Under the pieces are notes generated by a model. It saw only the letters and a program-made list of their open reading frames with translations, searched no databases and was not told the origin of the DNA. The translations under genes and the position numbers were made by a program. From NCBI RefSeq assembly GCF_000585375.1, contig NZ_KK073874.1:5982894-6046893 (forward strand): DNA of 64,000 nucleotides, read 5' to 3'. Origin of the DNA: Cryptosporangium arvum DSM 44712 (lineage in GTDB: Bacteria > Actinomycetota > Actinomycetes > Mycobacteriales > Cryptosporangiaceae). Each line of letters begins with the position of its first letter. Positions within the stretch are counted from its first letter, which is position 1. Positions 45,081-53,393 of this stretch are shown here, in pieces.

Positions 45081-47044
45081 CCACCCCCGCCGCCAAGCCC
45101 GACCCCGCGGCCGCGCTGCGCGCGGTCGAGGAGCAGATCCGCGGTGCGATCGACACCGGCCTCGGGCACCTGCGCCGCCTCGACCCCGACCTGGCCGCCG
45201 ACATCGACCAGATCCGCCGCGCCGAGGCCACCCAGCCGACCGTGGTCGTCGTGGGCGAGACCAAGCGGGGCAAGAGCTCGCTGATCAACGCGCTGCTGGC
45301 GACGCCGAACCTGTCCCCCGTCGACGCCGCGGTGGCGACCAGCGCGTACCTGGAGTTCTCGGCCGGTGACCCGCCGCGGGCGCTGGCCCACGTGCCGGGC
45401 GACACGATGCCGCACCCGCTCGGGCTCAACGCGCTGCGTGACTGGGGCACGGTGCTGGGCACGCTGCCCGACGGCCGGCGCCCGCCGCAGCGCATCCAGG
45501 TGTTCCACACCGCGCCGCTGCTGCAGAGCATCACGCTCATCGACACCCCCGGCGTCGGCGGGCTCGACTCGACCCACGCCGAGATCGCGCTGGACGCGGT
45601 CGCCCGGGCCACCGCGCTGCTGTTCGTCGTCGACGCGTCGTCGCCGTTCTCCAAGCCCGAGCTGGACTTCCTGCTGGAGGCCAGCAAGCGGGTCAACCTG
45701 GTGATGTTCGCGCTGACCAAGACCGACGCGTTCCCCGGCTGGCGCACGGTGCTCGACGACGACAAGGCGCTGCTGCACACCCACGCGCCCCGGTTCGCGC
45801 AGTCGGCGTTCTTCCCGGTGTCGGCCCGGCTGGCCGAGCTCGCCGACCAGATGCCGATCCCGGAGGCCGCCGAGGAGGTGCGCAAGGAGTCACGCATCGC
45901 CGACCTGCGCACCGCGCTGGCCCGCCAGGTCGCGGTGCGCAACGGGGTGCTGGTGCAGGCCAACCTGCTGCGCACGGTGCGCTCGGAGCTCGTCGGCCTG
46001 GACACCCAGATCGGCGAGAAGATGCGCGCGGTCGACCCGGACCCGGGTCAGGCCGAGAAGCTCAAGGCCGAGCGGGCGGAGTTCGTCCAGCGCAAACGCA
46101 AGGACGCCCGCACCTGGACGCTGACCCTCAACACCGAGGTGCAGCGGGCCAGGGTCGACTCGACCGCACTGCTGCGCAACGAGATCAGCAAGGCCCAGGA
46201 CCACTACCTGACGATCGTCGAGAAGGCCAACGGGGAGCGGATCAAGCGCCTGCCGACCGACATCGACCAGGCCCTGCAGGCGATCGCGCTGCGGCTCTCG
46301 GCCGAGATGGAGCGCCGTTTCCGGGTGATCGGCGCGCAGATCCTGCGCGAGGTCTTCTCCGACGCCGAGCTGTCGCAGATCCTGGCCCGGCTGAACGCCC
46401 GGCTGCGCTCGGTCGCGTCGGCGCGGCCCCAGCGCGACGGCGCCGGTGGCGACAACGCGCTGGTGATCACCGGTGCGGTGGGTACCGCGTCGCTCCTGGG
46501 CAACCTGAGCGCGACCGGTGCCGGTGCGCTGCTGGCCGGTACCGCGGCCGGGTTCGCGGTGCCGGTGATCGGCCTCGGCGTCGGCCTGGCCGCGGGTGCG
46601 TTCATGCTCTACCGCCGCCGGGTCGGCAACGACCGGCAGGCCGCGAAGATCTGGCTGCGTGAGGTGCTGAACGAGGCCAGGGCGTCGATCGCCGAGGAGA
46701 TCTCGCACCGCTTCACCGACCTGCAGTTCGCGCTGACCGTCGCGCTCGACGAGGCGGTGGAACGGCGGGTCGAGCAGCTCGACGCGCAGATCGCCGAGAT
46801 CGACAAGGCGCTGGCCGACGACAAGGCCAACCGGGCGAAGAAGCGCACCGCGCTGCAGACCGACCGGGACGCGATCCGGACGCGGATCAAGTCGCTGGAC
46901 GAGGTGCTCGGCAAGGCGAAGGCGGCGACGAAGATCACGGTGCCGACCGGTGCGCCGAAGGCGGCGGCGCCGAAGCCGGCCGCGGCTCCGGCGGGCGGCG
47001 GGGCCGCCGGCCAGGCGGCGCAGGCCGCGGCCGGGAAGGCGTGA
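45077..47044 (+). CDS. Dynamin-like GTPase with membrane paddle (IniA-like)
   Basis: A 655-residue dynamin-family GTPase. G1 is GETKRGKSS (60-68), G3 LIDTPGVGG and G4 LTKTD. After the GTPase domain a long helical bundle flanks a hydrophobic insert (about residues 470-515: VITGAVGTASLLGNLSATGA, FAVPVIGLGVGLAAGAFML), which should be the membrane-inserting paddle. The C-terminus is coiled coil, then an Ala/Pro/Gly tail. This resembles IniA or the DynA subunit. It starts at ATG 45077 overlapping the GrpE-like gene and presumably works with the smaller GTPase upstream. Confidence 0.9.
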   Translation: MTTPAAKPDPAAALRAVEEQIRGAIDTGLGHLRRLDPDLAADIDQIRRAEATQPTVVVVGETKRGKSSLINALLATPNLSPVDAAVATSAYLEFSAGDPPRALAHVPGDTMPHPLGLNALRDWGTVLGTLPDGRRPPQRIQVFHTAPLLQSITLIDTPGVGGLDSTHAEIALDAVARATALLFVVDASSPFSKPELDFLLEASKRVNLVMFALTKTDAFPGWRTVLDDDKALLHTHAPRFAQSAFFPVSARLAELADQMPIPEAAEEVRKESRIADLRTALARQVAVRNGVLVQANLLRTVRSELVGLDTQIGEKMRAVDPDPGQAEKLKAERAEFVQRKRKDARTWTLTLNTEVQRARVDSTALLRNEISKAQDHYLTIVEKANGERIKRLPTDIDQALQAIALRLSAEMERRFRVIGAQILREVFSDAELSQILARLNARLRSVASARPQRDGAGGDNALVITGAVGTASLLGNLSATGAGALLAGTAAGFAVPVIGLGVGLAAGAFMLYRRRVGNDRQAAKIWLREVLNEARASIAEEISHRFTDLQFALTVALDEAVERRVEQLDAQIAEIDKALADDKANRAKKRTALQTDRDAIRTRIKSLDEVLGKAKAATKITVPTGAPKAAAPKPAAAPAGGGAAGQAAQAAAGKA

Positions 47045-47051
47045 GGGCACG

Positions 47052-47684
47052 ATGGACGGTCACGTGGGCGACGACTTCCCGGACGACTTCGAGGCCGACG
47101 AGCCGGAGGACCTCCCGGACGACGGGGCGCTGCCGGGCGTAGGCGACACCGCCTGGGAGCACGAGACCGCCGATCTCGACGACCCCGACGACCAGGCCGA
47201 CGACGCACCGTGGGCGCCCGGCCCGGCCGAGACCCTCGACCTCACCGACGAGGACTTCGCCGCCGCGGCCGAGCCGGATCTCCCGGCGGACACGCCGGAC
47301 GACCCCGATCCGTCGGACCACCCGGACGTTCCCGGGGTCGGCGACGACTCCCCGGTCGGCCTCGGCGCCGACCCCGACGCCCCGGTGGCCGACTCCGGCG
47401 ACCGGGATTGGCTCGACCTGCCCGACCTGGCCGACGTCGAGGTACCGGAGCCGGCGGGCGGGCCGCCGTGGGTCGACACCGGCCTGCTGGGCGACTCCGA
47501 CGGCGTTCCCGGCGCCGGCGACCCGGTACCGGCGACGCCGGAGGGTGGCGCGGAGGACCTGCGGGCCGCGCTCGGTGAACCCCCGCCGGTGGGCGACCCG
47601 ACCGGCGACGCGTACCGGGACCTCGTCGGCAGCGACGACCCCGCGGTGCGCAACCTGGCCCGCCTCTGGGGACCGCCGGCCTGA
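47052..47684 (+). CDS. Strongly acidic low-complexity protein, end of the dynamin operon
   Basis: A 210-residue Asp/Glu/Pro/Gly-rich protein with no membrane segment or recognised domain. It opens MDGHVGDDFPDDFEADEPED, and a conserved-looking end (DPTGDAYRDLVGSDDPAVRN) might be a short helix. ATG 47052 is seven bases after the GTPase stop, so co-transcription is clear. Its acidity is comparable to the repeat protein at the start of the operon. An intrinsic terminator follows directly. Function unknown. Confidence 0.75.
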   Translation: MDGHVGDDFPDDFEADEPEDLPDDGALPGVGDTAWEHETADLDDPDDQADDAPWAPGPAETLDLTDEDFAAAAEPDLPADTPDDPDPSDHPDVPGVGDDSPVGLGADPDAPVADSGDRDWLDLPDLADVEVPEPAGGPPWVDTGLLGDSDGVPGAGDPVPATPEGGAEDLRAALGEPPPVGDPTGDAYRDLVGSDDPAVRNLARLWGPPA

Positions 47685-47689
47685 ACCAG

Positions 47690-47722
47690 AAAAAGCCGCC
47701 GAGCGATGCTCGGCGGCTTTTT
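47690..47722. terminator. Bidirectional intrinsic terminator
   Basis: Perfect 15-bp stem (AAAAAGCCGCCGAGC / GCTCGGCGGCTTTTT) with a 3-nt loop, between the dynamin operon and the convergent Hsp70 gene. Both strands end with a T5 run. Confidence 0.92.
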
Positions 47723-47734
47723 CGTGCGCAGCGG

Positions 47735-49195
47735 TCAGTTACTGCCGATCGCCAGGCACAGGATGATGAAGAACCCGAGCAGCAGCACCAGGGCGACGAT
47801 CAGCGTCACCACGACCGCCGGCTCCTGGTACCAGCTCTTCTTCACCGTCGCCGGCTTCGGCGGCATGCCCGCGGCCGGACGGGGCGGCATCGGGTTGTTG
47901 ACCCGCGGCGGCATCGGCGTGCGCATCGGCCCGGCCGGGCTGGCCGGTGGCCCCGACAGCGGACGGGCCTGCACGTGCGGCGGCGGCGCGCTCACCGGGC
48001 GGGCGGGCGCGCTGACCGGACGCCCGGCACCCGCACCGGACACCTGCGGGCCGGTGGTGCGCAGCGGCGGCCCCGAGCGCGGCGGCACCGGGGCCGACAC
48101 CGGGCGGCCGGTGGGGGCGGCGCCCTCGCCGGGCAGCGACCCGACCCGGAGGCTGCCCTCGGCCACGACCGTCTCGGGCTGCTCGAGCGCCGTGGGGGCC
48201 ACCTGGAGCTGGCTGTGGATCAGGTGCGCGGCCAGCGGGATGCGGCTGGACCCGCCGACCAGGAAGATGCCGACGAGATCACGCGGGTTCAGGTGCGCCT
48301 CGGTGATCGTGGTCGTGAGGCAGTTCACGGTCCGCTCGAGGTAGGGGCGGATCAGGTGCTCGAGCTCGTCGCGCGTCAGGTGCGCGTCGATCTCCATCGC
48401 CGGCAGGTGGATGTCGGCGCTGGTGGTGCGCGAGAGCATCTCCTTGGCGCCGCGCACGTCCTCCCAGAGCATCCGCCGGTTGCGGCGGTCGGTGGCGTCC
48501 AGCGGGTTCTGCAGGCGCTGCCAGAAGTCACCGTTGGTGCGGGAGTACACCTGCCCGAGGTGCTCGATCACCGCGTGGTCGAAGTCGACGCCGCCGACGT
48601 CGGGCAGGCCGCCCTCGGCCAGCACCTCGAAGCCGGCCGCGGTGCGCCGCACCACGGTGGCGTCGAACGTGCCGCCGCCCAGGTCGTAGATCGCCAGCGA
48701 CCGGCCGATCGGCACCGACGTCTGCAGCTCGGCGGTGAAGTAGGAGGCCGCGGCGACCGGCTCGGCGATCAGCTTCGGACGCGGTAACCCGGCGCGGACG
48801 GCCCCCTCGATCAGCACGTTGCGCCGCCGCTCCGCCCACCGCGCCGGGTGCGTCATCCGCACCTCGTCGGGCAGCGAGCCCAGCTGGCGCCGGGCCTCGG
48901 TGGCCACGGTGCCGAGCACGGTCGCGAACACGTCGGGAACCGGCATCTCCCGGTCGCCCAGGAAGATCGTCCCGTCGTCGACCCGCCGTTTCGGGTTCGG
49001 CTCGAAGCGCCCGGGGTCGACCCGCGCGTTCCGCTCGGCGTCCCGGCCCACCACCATCCGGCCGTCGGTACCGAGGTACACCGCGGACGGCAGCAATGGT
49101 GAACCGTCGAACAACAACGGTCGAACCCGACCGTCAGGCGTGCGGAGCATCGCCACAGTGTTCGACGTGCCGAAGTCGATGCCCAGCACGCGCAT
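47735..49195 (-). CDS. Hsp70-family ATPase with C-terminal membrane anchor
   Basis: A 486-residue protein. The actin-fold ATPase domain (1 to about 370) has phosphate-1 LGIDFGTSNTVAM (4-16), phosphate-2 IYDLGGGTFDA (169-179) and the adenosine motif FLVGGSSRIP. It does not continue into a normal peptide-binding domain. Instead a Pro-rich linker with repeated PVSAP/PLSGP units leads to a terminal helix (VVVTLIVALVLLLGFFIILC), anchoring it in the membrane with the ATPase in the cytoplasm. ATG 49195 follows GGGGGAG. It converges on the dynamin/GrpE operon, and a degraded paralogue lies at 4022-4677. The role is probably nucleotide-dependent regulation of the membrane GTPases, by context only. Confidence 0.88.
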   Translation of the reverse strand: MRVLGIDFGTSNTVAMLRTPDGRVRPLLFDGSPLLPSAVYLGTDGRMVVGRDAERNARVDPGRFEPNPKRRVDDGTIFLGDREMPVPDVFATVLGTVATEARRQLGSLPDEVRMTHPARWAERRRNVLIEGAVRAGLPRPKLIAEPVAAASYFTAELQTSVPIGRSLAIYDLGGGTFDATVVRRTAAGFEVLAEGGLPDVGGVDFDHAVIEHLGQVYSRTNGDFWQRLQNPLDATDRRNRRMLWEDVRGAKEMLSRTTSADIHLPAMEIDAHLTRDELEHLIRPYLERTVNCLTTTITEAHLNPRDLVGIFLVGGSSRIPLAAHLIHSQLQVAPTALEQPETVVAEGSLRVGSLPGEGAAPTGRPVSAPVPPRSGPPLRTTGPQVSGAGAGRPVSAPARPVSAPPPHVQARPLSGPPASPAGPMRTPMPPRVNNPMPPRPAAGMPPKPATVKKSWYQEPAVVVTLIVALVLLLGFFIILCLAIGSN

Positions 49196-49288
49196 GAGGC
49201 TCCCCCTTTCGCCGATTACCCTATCGGTGCCGTACGACAGGCCGGATGGGCATCGTCGGTTCCCCGACGCACGGCGATACTGACACGC

Positions 49289-50047
49289 GTGCCACTCCCG
49301 TTTCTCGACGCTCCCCGTCCCCTCGCGTTCGCTCACCGTGGTGGCGCGGCCCGGGGGCTCGAGAACACGATGACGGCGTTCGCCCACGCGGTCGAGGCCG
49401 GCTACCGCTACGTCGAGACCGACGTCCACGCGACCGCCGACGGCGCGCTGGTGGCGTTCCACGACCGGACCCTCGACCGGGTCACCGATCGCACCGGCCG
49501 GATCGGCGCGCTCCCGCTGAGCGAGGTGCGCGCCGCCCGGATCGGCGGTACCGAGCGGGTCCCGCTCTTCGACGAGCTCCTCGAGACCTGGCCGTCGCTC
49601 CGGATCAACATCGACGTCAAGGCCGACGCCGCGGTGGCTCCGCTGGCCGAGGCGCTCGCCCGCCACCGGGCCCACGACCGGGTGTGCATCGGCTCGTTCT
49701 CCGATCGACGATTGGCACGGTTCCGGGGGCGATGCCCGTCGGTCGCGACGTCGCTCGGCCCCCGGGACGTGGCCCGGCTGCGGGTGGCGTCGCTGACCGG
49801 CGGGCGTCCGCGGTTCGCGCCCGGCGTCTGCGCGGCGCAGGTACCGATCCGCCACCGCGGCGTCCGCGTCGTCGACGCCCGGTTCGTCGCCGCCGCCCAC
49901 CGTCTCGGCCTGCAGGTGCACGTCTGGACCGTCGACGACGAGGCCACCATGCTGTGGCTGCTCGACCTCGGGGTGGATGGCATCATGACCGACCGGATCG
50001 ACGTCCTGCGTGACGTCCTCACCGCCCGCGGCCACTGGGCCGCCTGA
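49289..50047 (+). CDS. Glycerophosphodiester phosphodiesterase
   Basis: A 252-residue cytoplasmic GDPD that hydrolyses glycerophosphodiesters to glycerol-3-phosphate. AFAHRGGA carries the first active-site His and Arg, ENTMTAF and ETDVHAT the metal-binding Glu residues, and FHDRTLDRVTDRTG the second His. Further support comes from INIDVK and VHVWTVDD near the end. GTG 49289 fits the family start and has no long extension. It is divergent from the Hsp70 gene. Confidence 0.93.
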   Translation: MPLPFLDAPRPLAFAHRGGAARGLENTMTAFAHAVEAGYRYVETDVHATADGALVAFHDRTLDRVTDRTGRIGALPLSEVRAARIGGTERVPLFDELLETWPSLRINIDVKADAAVAPLAEALARHRAHDRVCIGSFSDRRLARFRGRCPSVATSLGPRDVARLRVASLTGGRPRFAPGVCAAQVPIRHRGVRVVDARFVAAAHRLGLQVHVWTVDDEATMLWLLDLGVDGIMTDRIDVLRDVLTARGHWAA

Positions 50048-50062
50048 ACGATCAGGACGCCC

Positions 50063-51406
50063 GTGACGGAATCTCGGTCCACCACGCAGGAACGCCGCGG
50101 CTGGTACTTCTACGACTGGGCGATCTCGGCGTACAACACCACCGTCATCACGGTCTTCCTCGGTCCGTACCTGACGTCGCTGGCCGAGCGCGCGGCCGGC
50201 TGCTCCGACGAGGGTTCGACCTGCGTCGACCTGCACCCGCTCGGCATCCCGGTCGCGCCCGGCTCGTTCTTCGCCTACGTGCTGTCGCTGTCGGTGATCG
50301 CGCAGGTGCTGGTGCTGCCGCTCGTCGGTGCCTACGCCGACCGGTCCTGGCACAAGAAGCGGCTGCTCGCCTGGATCACGGCGCTCGGGGCGACGGCGAC
50401 GATCGCGATGGTGTTCGTCACCGGCGACCGCTACCTGCTCGGCGGTGCGCTCCTGGTGGTCTCCAACGTGCTGTTCGGCGCGGCCGAGACGGTCTACTAC
50501 TCCTACCTGCCGCAGATCTCCGACCCGGACGAACGGGACGCGGTGAGCAGCCGCGGCTGGGCGATCGGTTACCTCGGCGGCGGGCTGCTGCTGCTGTTCA
50601 ACGTCATCGCGGTGCTCGTCGGCGACGGCCTGGGCTGGTCGACCGGTGAGATCGCGCGCTGGAGCATCGTCTCGGCCGGGGTGTGGTGGGCGGTGTTCGC
50701 GATCTTCGCGATCCGCCCGCTGCGCGACCGTCCGCCGGTGGAGACGTCCCGGAGCCGCTCGGTCTTCGCCGGCTTCGGCCAGCTGGCGCGGACGCTGCGC
50801 GAGCTCGGCAGCCTGAAGCTGACGCTGCTCTTCCTCGTCGCCTACTTGATCTACAACGACGGCATCCAGACCGTGATCACGCTCTCGGCCACGTACGCCA
50901 CCGAGGAGCTGGAGCTCGAGCAGACCGCGCTGGTGCCGACGATCCTGATGATCCAGTTCCTCGCGTTCGGCGGCGCGCTGCTGCTGGGCGCGCTGGCGAA
51001 GCGGATCGGCGCCTGGAAGGCCATCCTGCTCAGCCTCGTGCTGTGGACGTTCGTGCTGGCGGCCGCGTACTTCGTGCCGGCCCGCGCCCCGCTGCCGTTC
51101 GTGGCGCTGGGGGCGGCGATCGGGCTCGTGCTCGGCGGTAGCCAGGCGCTGTCGCGGTCGCTGTTCAGCCAGCTGATCCCGGCCGGCAAGGAAGCGGAGT
51201 ACTACGGGCTGTACCAGATCAGCGACAAGGGCACGAGCTGGATGGGGCCGCTGCTGTTCGGCCTGGCCTACCAGCTCACCGACAGCTACCGGGTGTCGAT
51301 CCTGTCGCTGATCGTGTTCTTCGTGGTCGGGTTCCTGGTGCTGGCGGCCGTGCCGATCCGCCGGGCCATCGTCGAGGCCGGGAACACCCCGCCTAAGCTG
51401 CTCTAG
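50063..51406 (+). CDS. MFS transporter, UMF1/Atg22-like family
   Basis: A 447-residue polytopic protein with about 12 helices. WYFYDWAISAYNTTVITVFL at the N-terminus is the UMF1/Atg22 hallmark, followed by the MFS loop GAYADRSWHKKRLL and LGGSQALSRSLFSQLIP in the C-terminal half. Substrates of bacterial members are unknown; yeast Atg22 exports amino acids from the vacuole. The gene starts 16 bp after the GDPD gene, and its stop shares a base with the thymidine kinase start, so the three form an operon. Confidence 0.9.
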   Translation: MTESRSTTQERRGWYFYDWAISAYNTTVITVFLGPYLTSLAERAAGCSDEGSTCVDLHPLGIPVAPGSFFAYVLSLSVIAQVLVLPLVGAYADRSWHKKRLLAWITALGATATIAMVFVTGDRYLLGGALLVVSNVLFGAAETVYYSYLPQISDPDERDAVSSRGWAIGYLGGGLLLLFNVIAVLVGDGLGWSTGEIARWSIVSAGVWWAVFAIFAIRPLRDRPPVETSRSRSVFAGFGQLARTLRELGSLKLTLLFLVAYLIYNDGIQTVITLSATYATEELELEQTALVPTILMIQFLAFGGALLLGALAKRIGAWKAILLSLVLWTFVLAAAYFVPARAPLPFVALGAAIGLVLGGSQALSRSLFSQLIPAGKEAEYYGLYQISDKGTSWMGPLLFGLAYQLTDSYRVSILSLIVFFVVGFLVLAAVPIRRAIVEAGNTPPKLL

Positions 51407-52038
51407 TGTCTGGAACTCTCCGCTTCTTCTACGGGCCGATGGACTGCGGGAAGTCGACGCTCGCGTTACAGATCAACCACAACCACGCCCGGCAGGGACG
51501 TCACGGGTTGCTGCTCACCAAGCTCGACCGGGCCGGGTCGGCCCGGATCTCCAGCCGGGTGGGGCTCACCGCGAACGCGACCGAGGTCGACGCGACGACC
51601 GATCTGCACGAAGTGGTGCGGGCCGAGTGGCGGGCGGGCCGGCGCGTGGACTACCTGATCTGCGACGAGGCCCAGTTCTACGAGCCCGAGCAGGTCGAGC
51701 AGGCCGCCGACCTGGCCGACCGGGCCGGCATCGACGTCTACGCGTTCGGGCTGGCCACGGACTTCCGCAGCGAGCTGTTCCCGGGCAGCCGAAGGTTGTT
51801 CGAGCTCGCCGACGAGCTGATCCGGCTGCAGGTCGAGGTGCCGTGCTGGTGCGGGCGCCCCGGTCAGCAGAACGCGCGGGTGGTGGACGGCACCGTGATC
51901 CGCACCGGTGACCAGATCCTGGTCGCCGACACCGACGAGGCCGAGGTGCGCTACCAGGTGCTCTGCCGCCGCCACTACCGGGACGGCGACCTCGGCCCGG
52001 CCGTGGCGTCCGCGGGCCAGCTGGCGGTGCCGCTCTAA
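51406..52038 (+). CDS. tdk: Thymidine kinase
   Basis: A 210-residue type II thymidine kinase (dT + ATP to dTMP). P-loop GPMDCGKST (10-18), catalytic DEAQFYEPEQ, lasso-type region and the zinc-site pair CWCG with a later LCRRHY. The start GTG overlaps the upstream TAG (TAGTG). Cytoplasmic nucleoside salvage. The gene converges with the MarR gene, overlapping it by 4 bp. Confidence 0.95.
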   Translation: MSGTLRFFYGPMDCGKSTLALQINHNHARQGRHGLLLTKLDRAGSARISSRVGLTANATEVDATTDLHEVVRAEWRAGRRVDYLICDEAQFYEPEQVEQAADLADRAGIDVYAFGLATDFRSELFPGSRRLFELADELIRLQVEVPCWCGRPGQQNARVVDGTVIRTGDQILVADTDEAEVRYQVLCRRHYRDGDLGPAVASAGQLAVPL

Positions 52039-52547
52039 GGAGCCAGCTCGGCGACCGCCTGGCACGTGTTGTGCAGCGGGTCGGCCGAGTTGGCGTGCCC
52101 GGCCAGCCGCTGCAGCAGGGCGCGGAACGTGCCCTGCTCGGCCTCGGGGAGCGCCTCGAGCAGGTGCGCCTCGACGTCGCAGAGCCGCCCGTCGAGCTCG
52201 CGGAGCAGTTCCCGGCCCTGATCGGTGGCGACGATGCGCCGCGCCCGCCGGTCCGCGGGGTCGGGCTGCCGCGTGACCAGGCCGGCCTTCTCCAGGTCGT
52301 CGAGCAGGTACGTCATCACCGTGCGGTCGACGCCGAGCTGGTGGGCCAGCGCGAGCTGCGTGCCGGGGGTGTCGCGCACCGACGTGGCGAGCACCTGGTA
52401 GCCGCGGGGGCCGCCGGGGACGCCCTCCAGGGCCGCGGCGCTGGCTTTCGCGTAGGCGCGGAACAGCACCCCGAGGGCCCATCCCAGGTCGTCTCCGATG
52501 GGGATGGTCGGGCTTTCGGGGGCGGGGACCGCGGCCATGGGACACAT
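52035..52547 (-). CDS. MarR-family transcriptional regulator
   Basis: A 170-residue winged-helix regulator. The recognition part is TQLALAHQLGVDRTVMTYLL followed by DDLEKAGLVTRQPDPADRRA, a classical MarR helix and wing (DxRxR). ATG 52547 has GGAG seven bases upstream; ATG 52538 is an alternative. It is divergent from the azoreductase gene, as expected for a MarR repressor responding to quinones or other electrophiles. No obvious redox Cys pair is present: one Cys is in RLCDVEA and another in NTCQAV near the C-terminus. Confidence 0.9.
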   Translation of the reverse strand: MCPMAAVPAPESPTIPIGDDLGWALGVLFRAYAKASAAALEGVPGGPRGYQVLATSVRDTPGTQLALAHQLGVDRTVMTYLLDDLEKAGLVTRQPDPADRRARRIVATDQGRELLRELDGRLCDVEAHLLEALPEAEQGTFRALLQRLAGHANSADPLHNTCQAVAELAP

Positions 52548-52590
52548 CGTACGGCTCCGGGGAAGTCTCATCGACTGGATCACAGACGGG

Positions 52591-52618
52591 TTGTCATTCA
52601 GATCGTCTGCTGTACATA
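52591..52618 (+). promoter_or_regulatory. Predicted promoter and operator region of azoR
   Basis: TTGTCA (52591-52596), 16 bp, TACATA (52613-52618) reads as a promoter for the azoreductase. The palindromes CAGATCGTCTG and TGTACA lie inside it, suitable for the divergently encoded MarR repressor. Confidence 0.45.
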
Positions 52619-52677
52619 CTATCTCCGCAACAGCTCAGTGGTGAGACAACACATCTGTCCTTGTTCGAGGAGTTCTC

Positions 52678-53337
52678 GTGACCCTGTTCCGCCTTGACGC
52701 CAGCATCCGTGCCGAGGGTTCGGTCAGCCGGGCGGTCGCCGACACCGTGCAGTCCGCCTGGCGCGCCGAGCACCCCGACGCCCGCGTGATCCACCGCGAC
52801 CTGGGCCTCGACCCGCTGCCGTCGACCACCTGGGCGACCGCCCTCGGCGCCGGCATGACCCCGGCCGAGAACCGCACCGCCGGCCAGAACGAGGCCCTCG
52901 CGACCGCGGCGACGCTCGCCGACGAACTCGTCGCCGCCGACGCGTTCCTGCTCGCGATCCCGCTCTACAACTACGCGATCCCGCACCACGTGAAGCTGTG
53001 GATCGACACGCTGATCACCACCCCGGCGTTCGCCCCTGGCGGGCCCTCGGCGATCGCCGGACGCCCCGCGGTGCTGGTGACCGTGCGCGGCGGTGGCTAC
53101 GGCCCGGGAACACCGCGCGAAGGCTGGGACCACAACACGCCCTACCTGCGCCGCGTGTTCGCCGACATGTGGGGCCTGGACCTCTCGATCGTCGAGACCG
53201 AGCTGACGCTGGCCGAGGCCAACCCGGCCATGGCCGAACTGCGCCCGCTGGCCGCGCAGCTCCTCCAGGCGGCCCACACCACCGCCGAGGAGCAGGGCCA
53301 GAACCTGGCCAAGCGGGTCCTGAGCGCGGCCCGCTGA
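52678..53337 (+). CDS. azoR: FMN-dependent NADH azoreductase
   Basis: A 219-residue flavodoxin-like quinone/azo reductase. It shows LFRLDASIRAEGSVSRAVAD (phosphate-binding loop), IPLYNYAIPHHVKLWIDTL and VTVRGGGYGPGTPREG, which are typical of AzoR/FMN-binding sites. The enzyme reduces quinones and azo compounds by two electrons using NADH. GTG 52678 follows GAGG. Regulation by the divergent MarR gene is likely. Confidence 0.92.
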   Translation: MTLFRLDASIRAEGSVSRAVADTVQSAWRAEHPDARVIHRDLGLDPLPSTTWATALGAGMTPAENRTAGQNEALATAATLADELVAADAFLLAIPLYNYAIPHHVKLWIDTLITTPAFAPGGPSAIAGRPAVLVTVRGGGYGPGTPREGWDHNTPYLRRVFADMWGLDLSIVETELTLAEANPAMAELRPLAAQLLQAAHTTAEEQGQNLAKRVLSAAR

Positions 53338-53393
53338 GAATCGGCGCGGCCGGAGAGGCGATCTCGCGCTCGTCCGGCCGCGCCGCCGTCGGC

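Noticed and set aside
47735-50353. Very long minus-strand frame reading through the glycerophosphodiesterase gene into Hsp70
   Set aside because: Only the part from ATG 49195 encodes Hsp70; the rest is the shadow of the opposite-strand gene.
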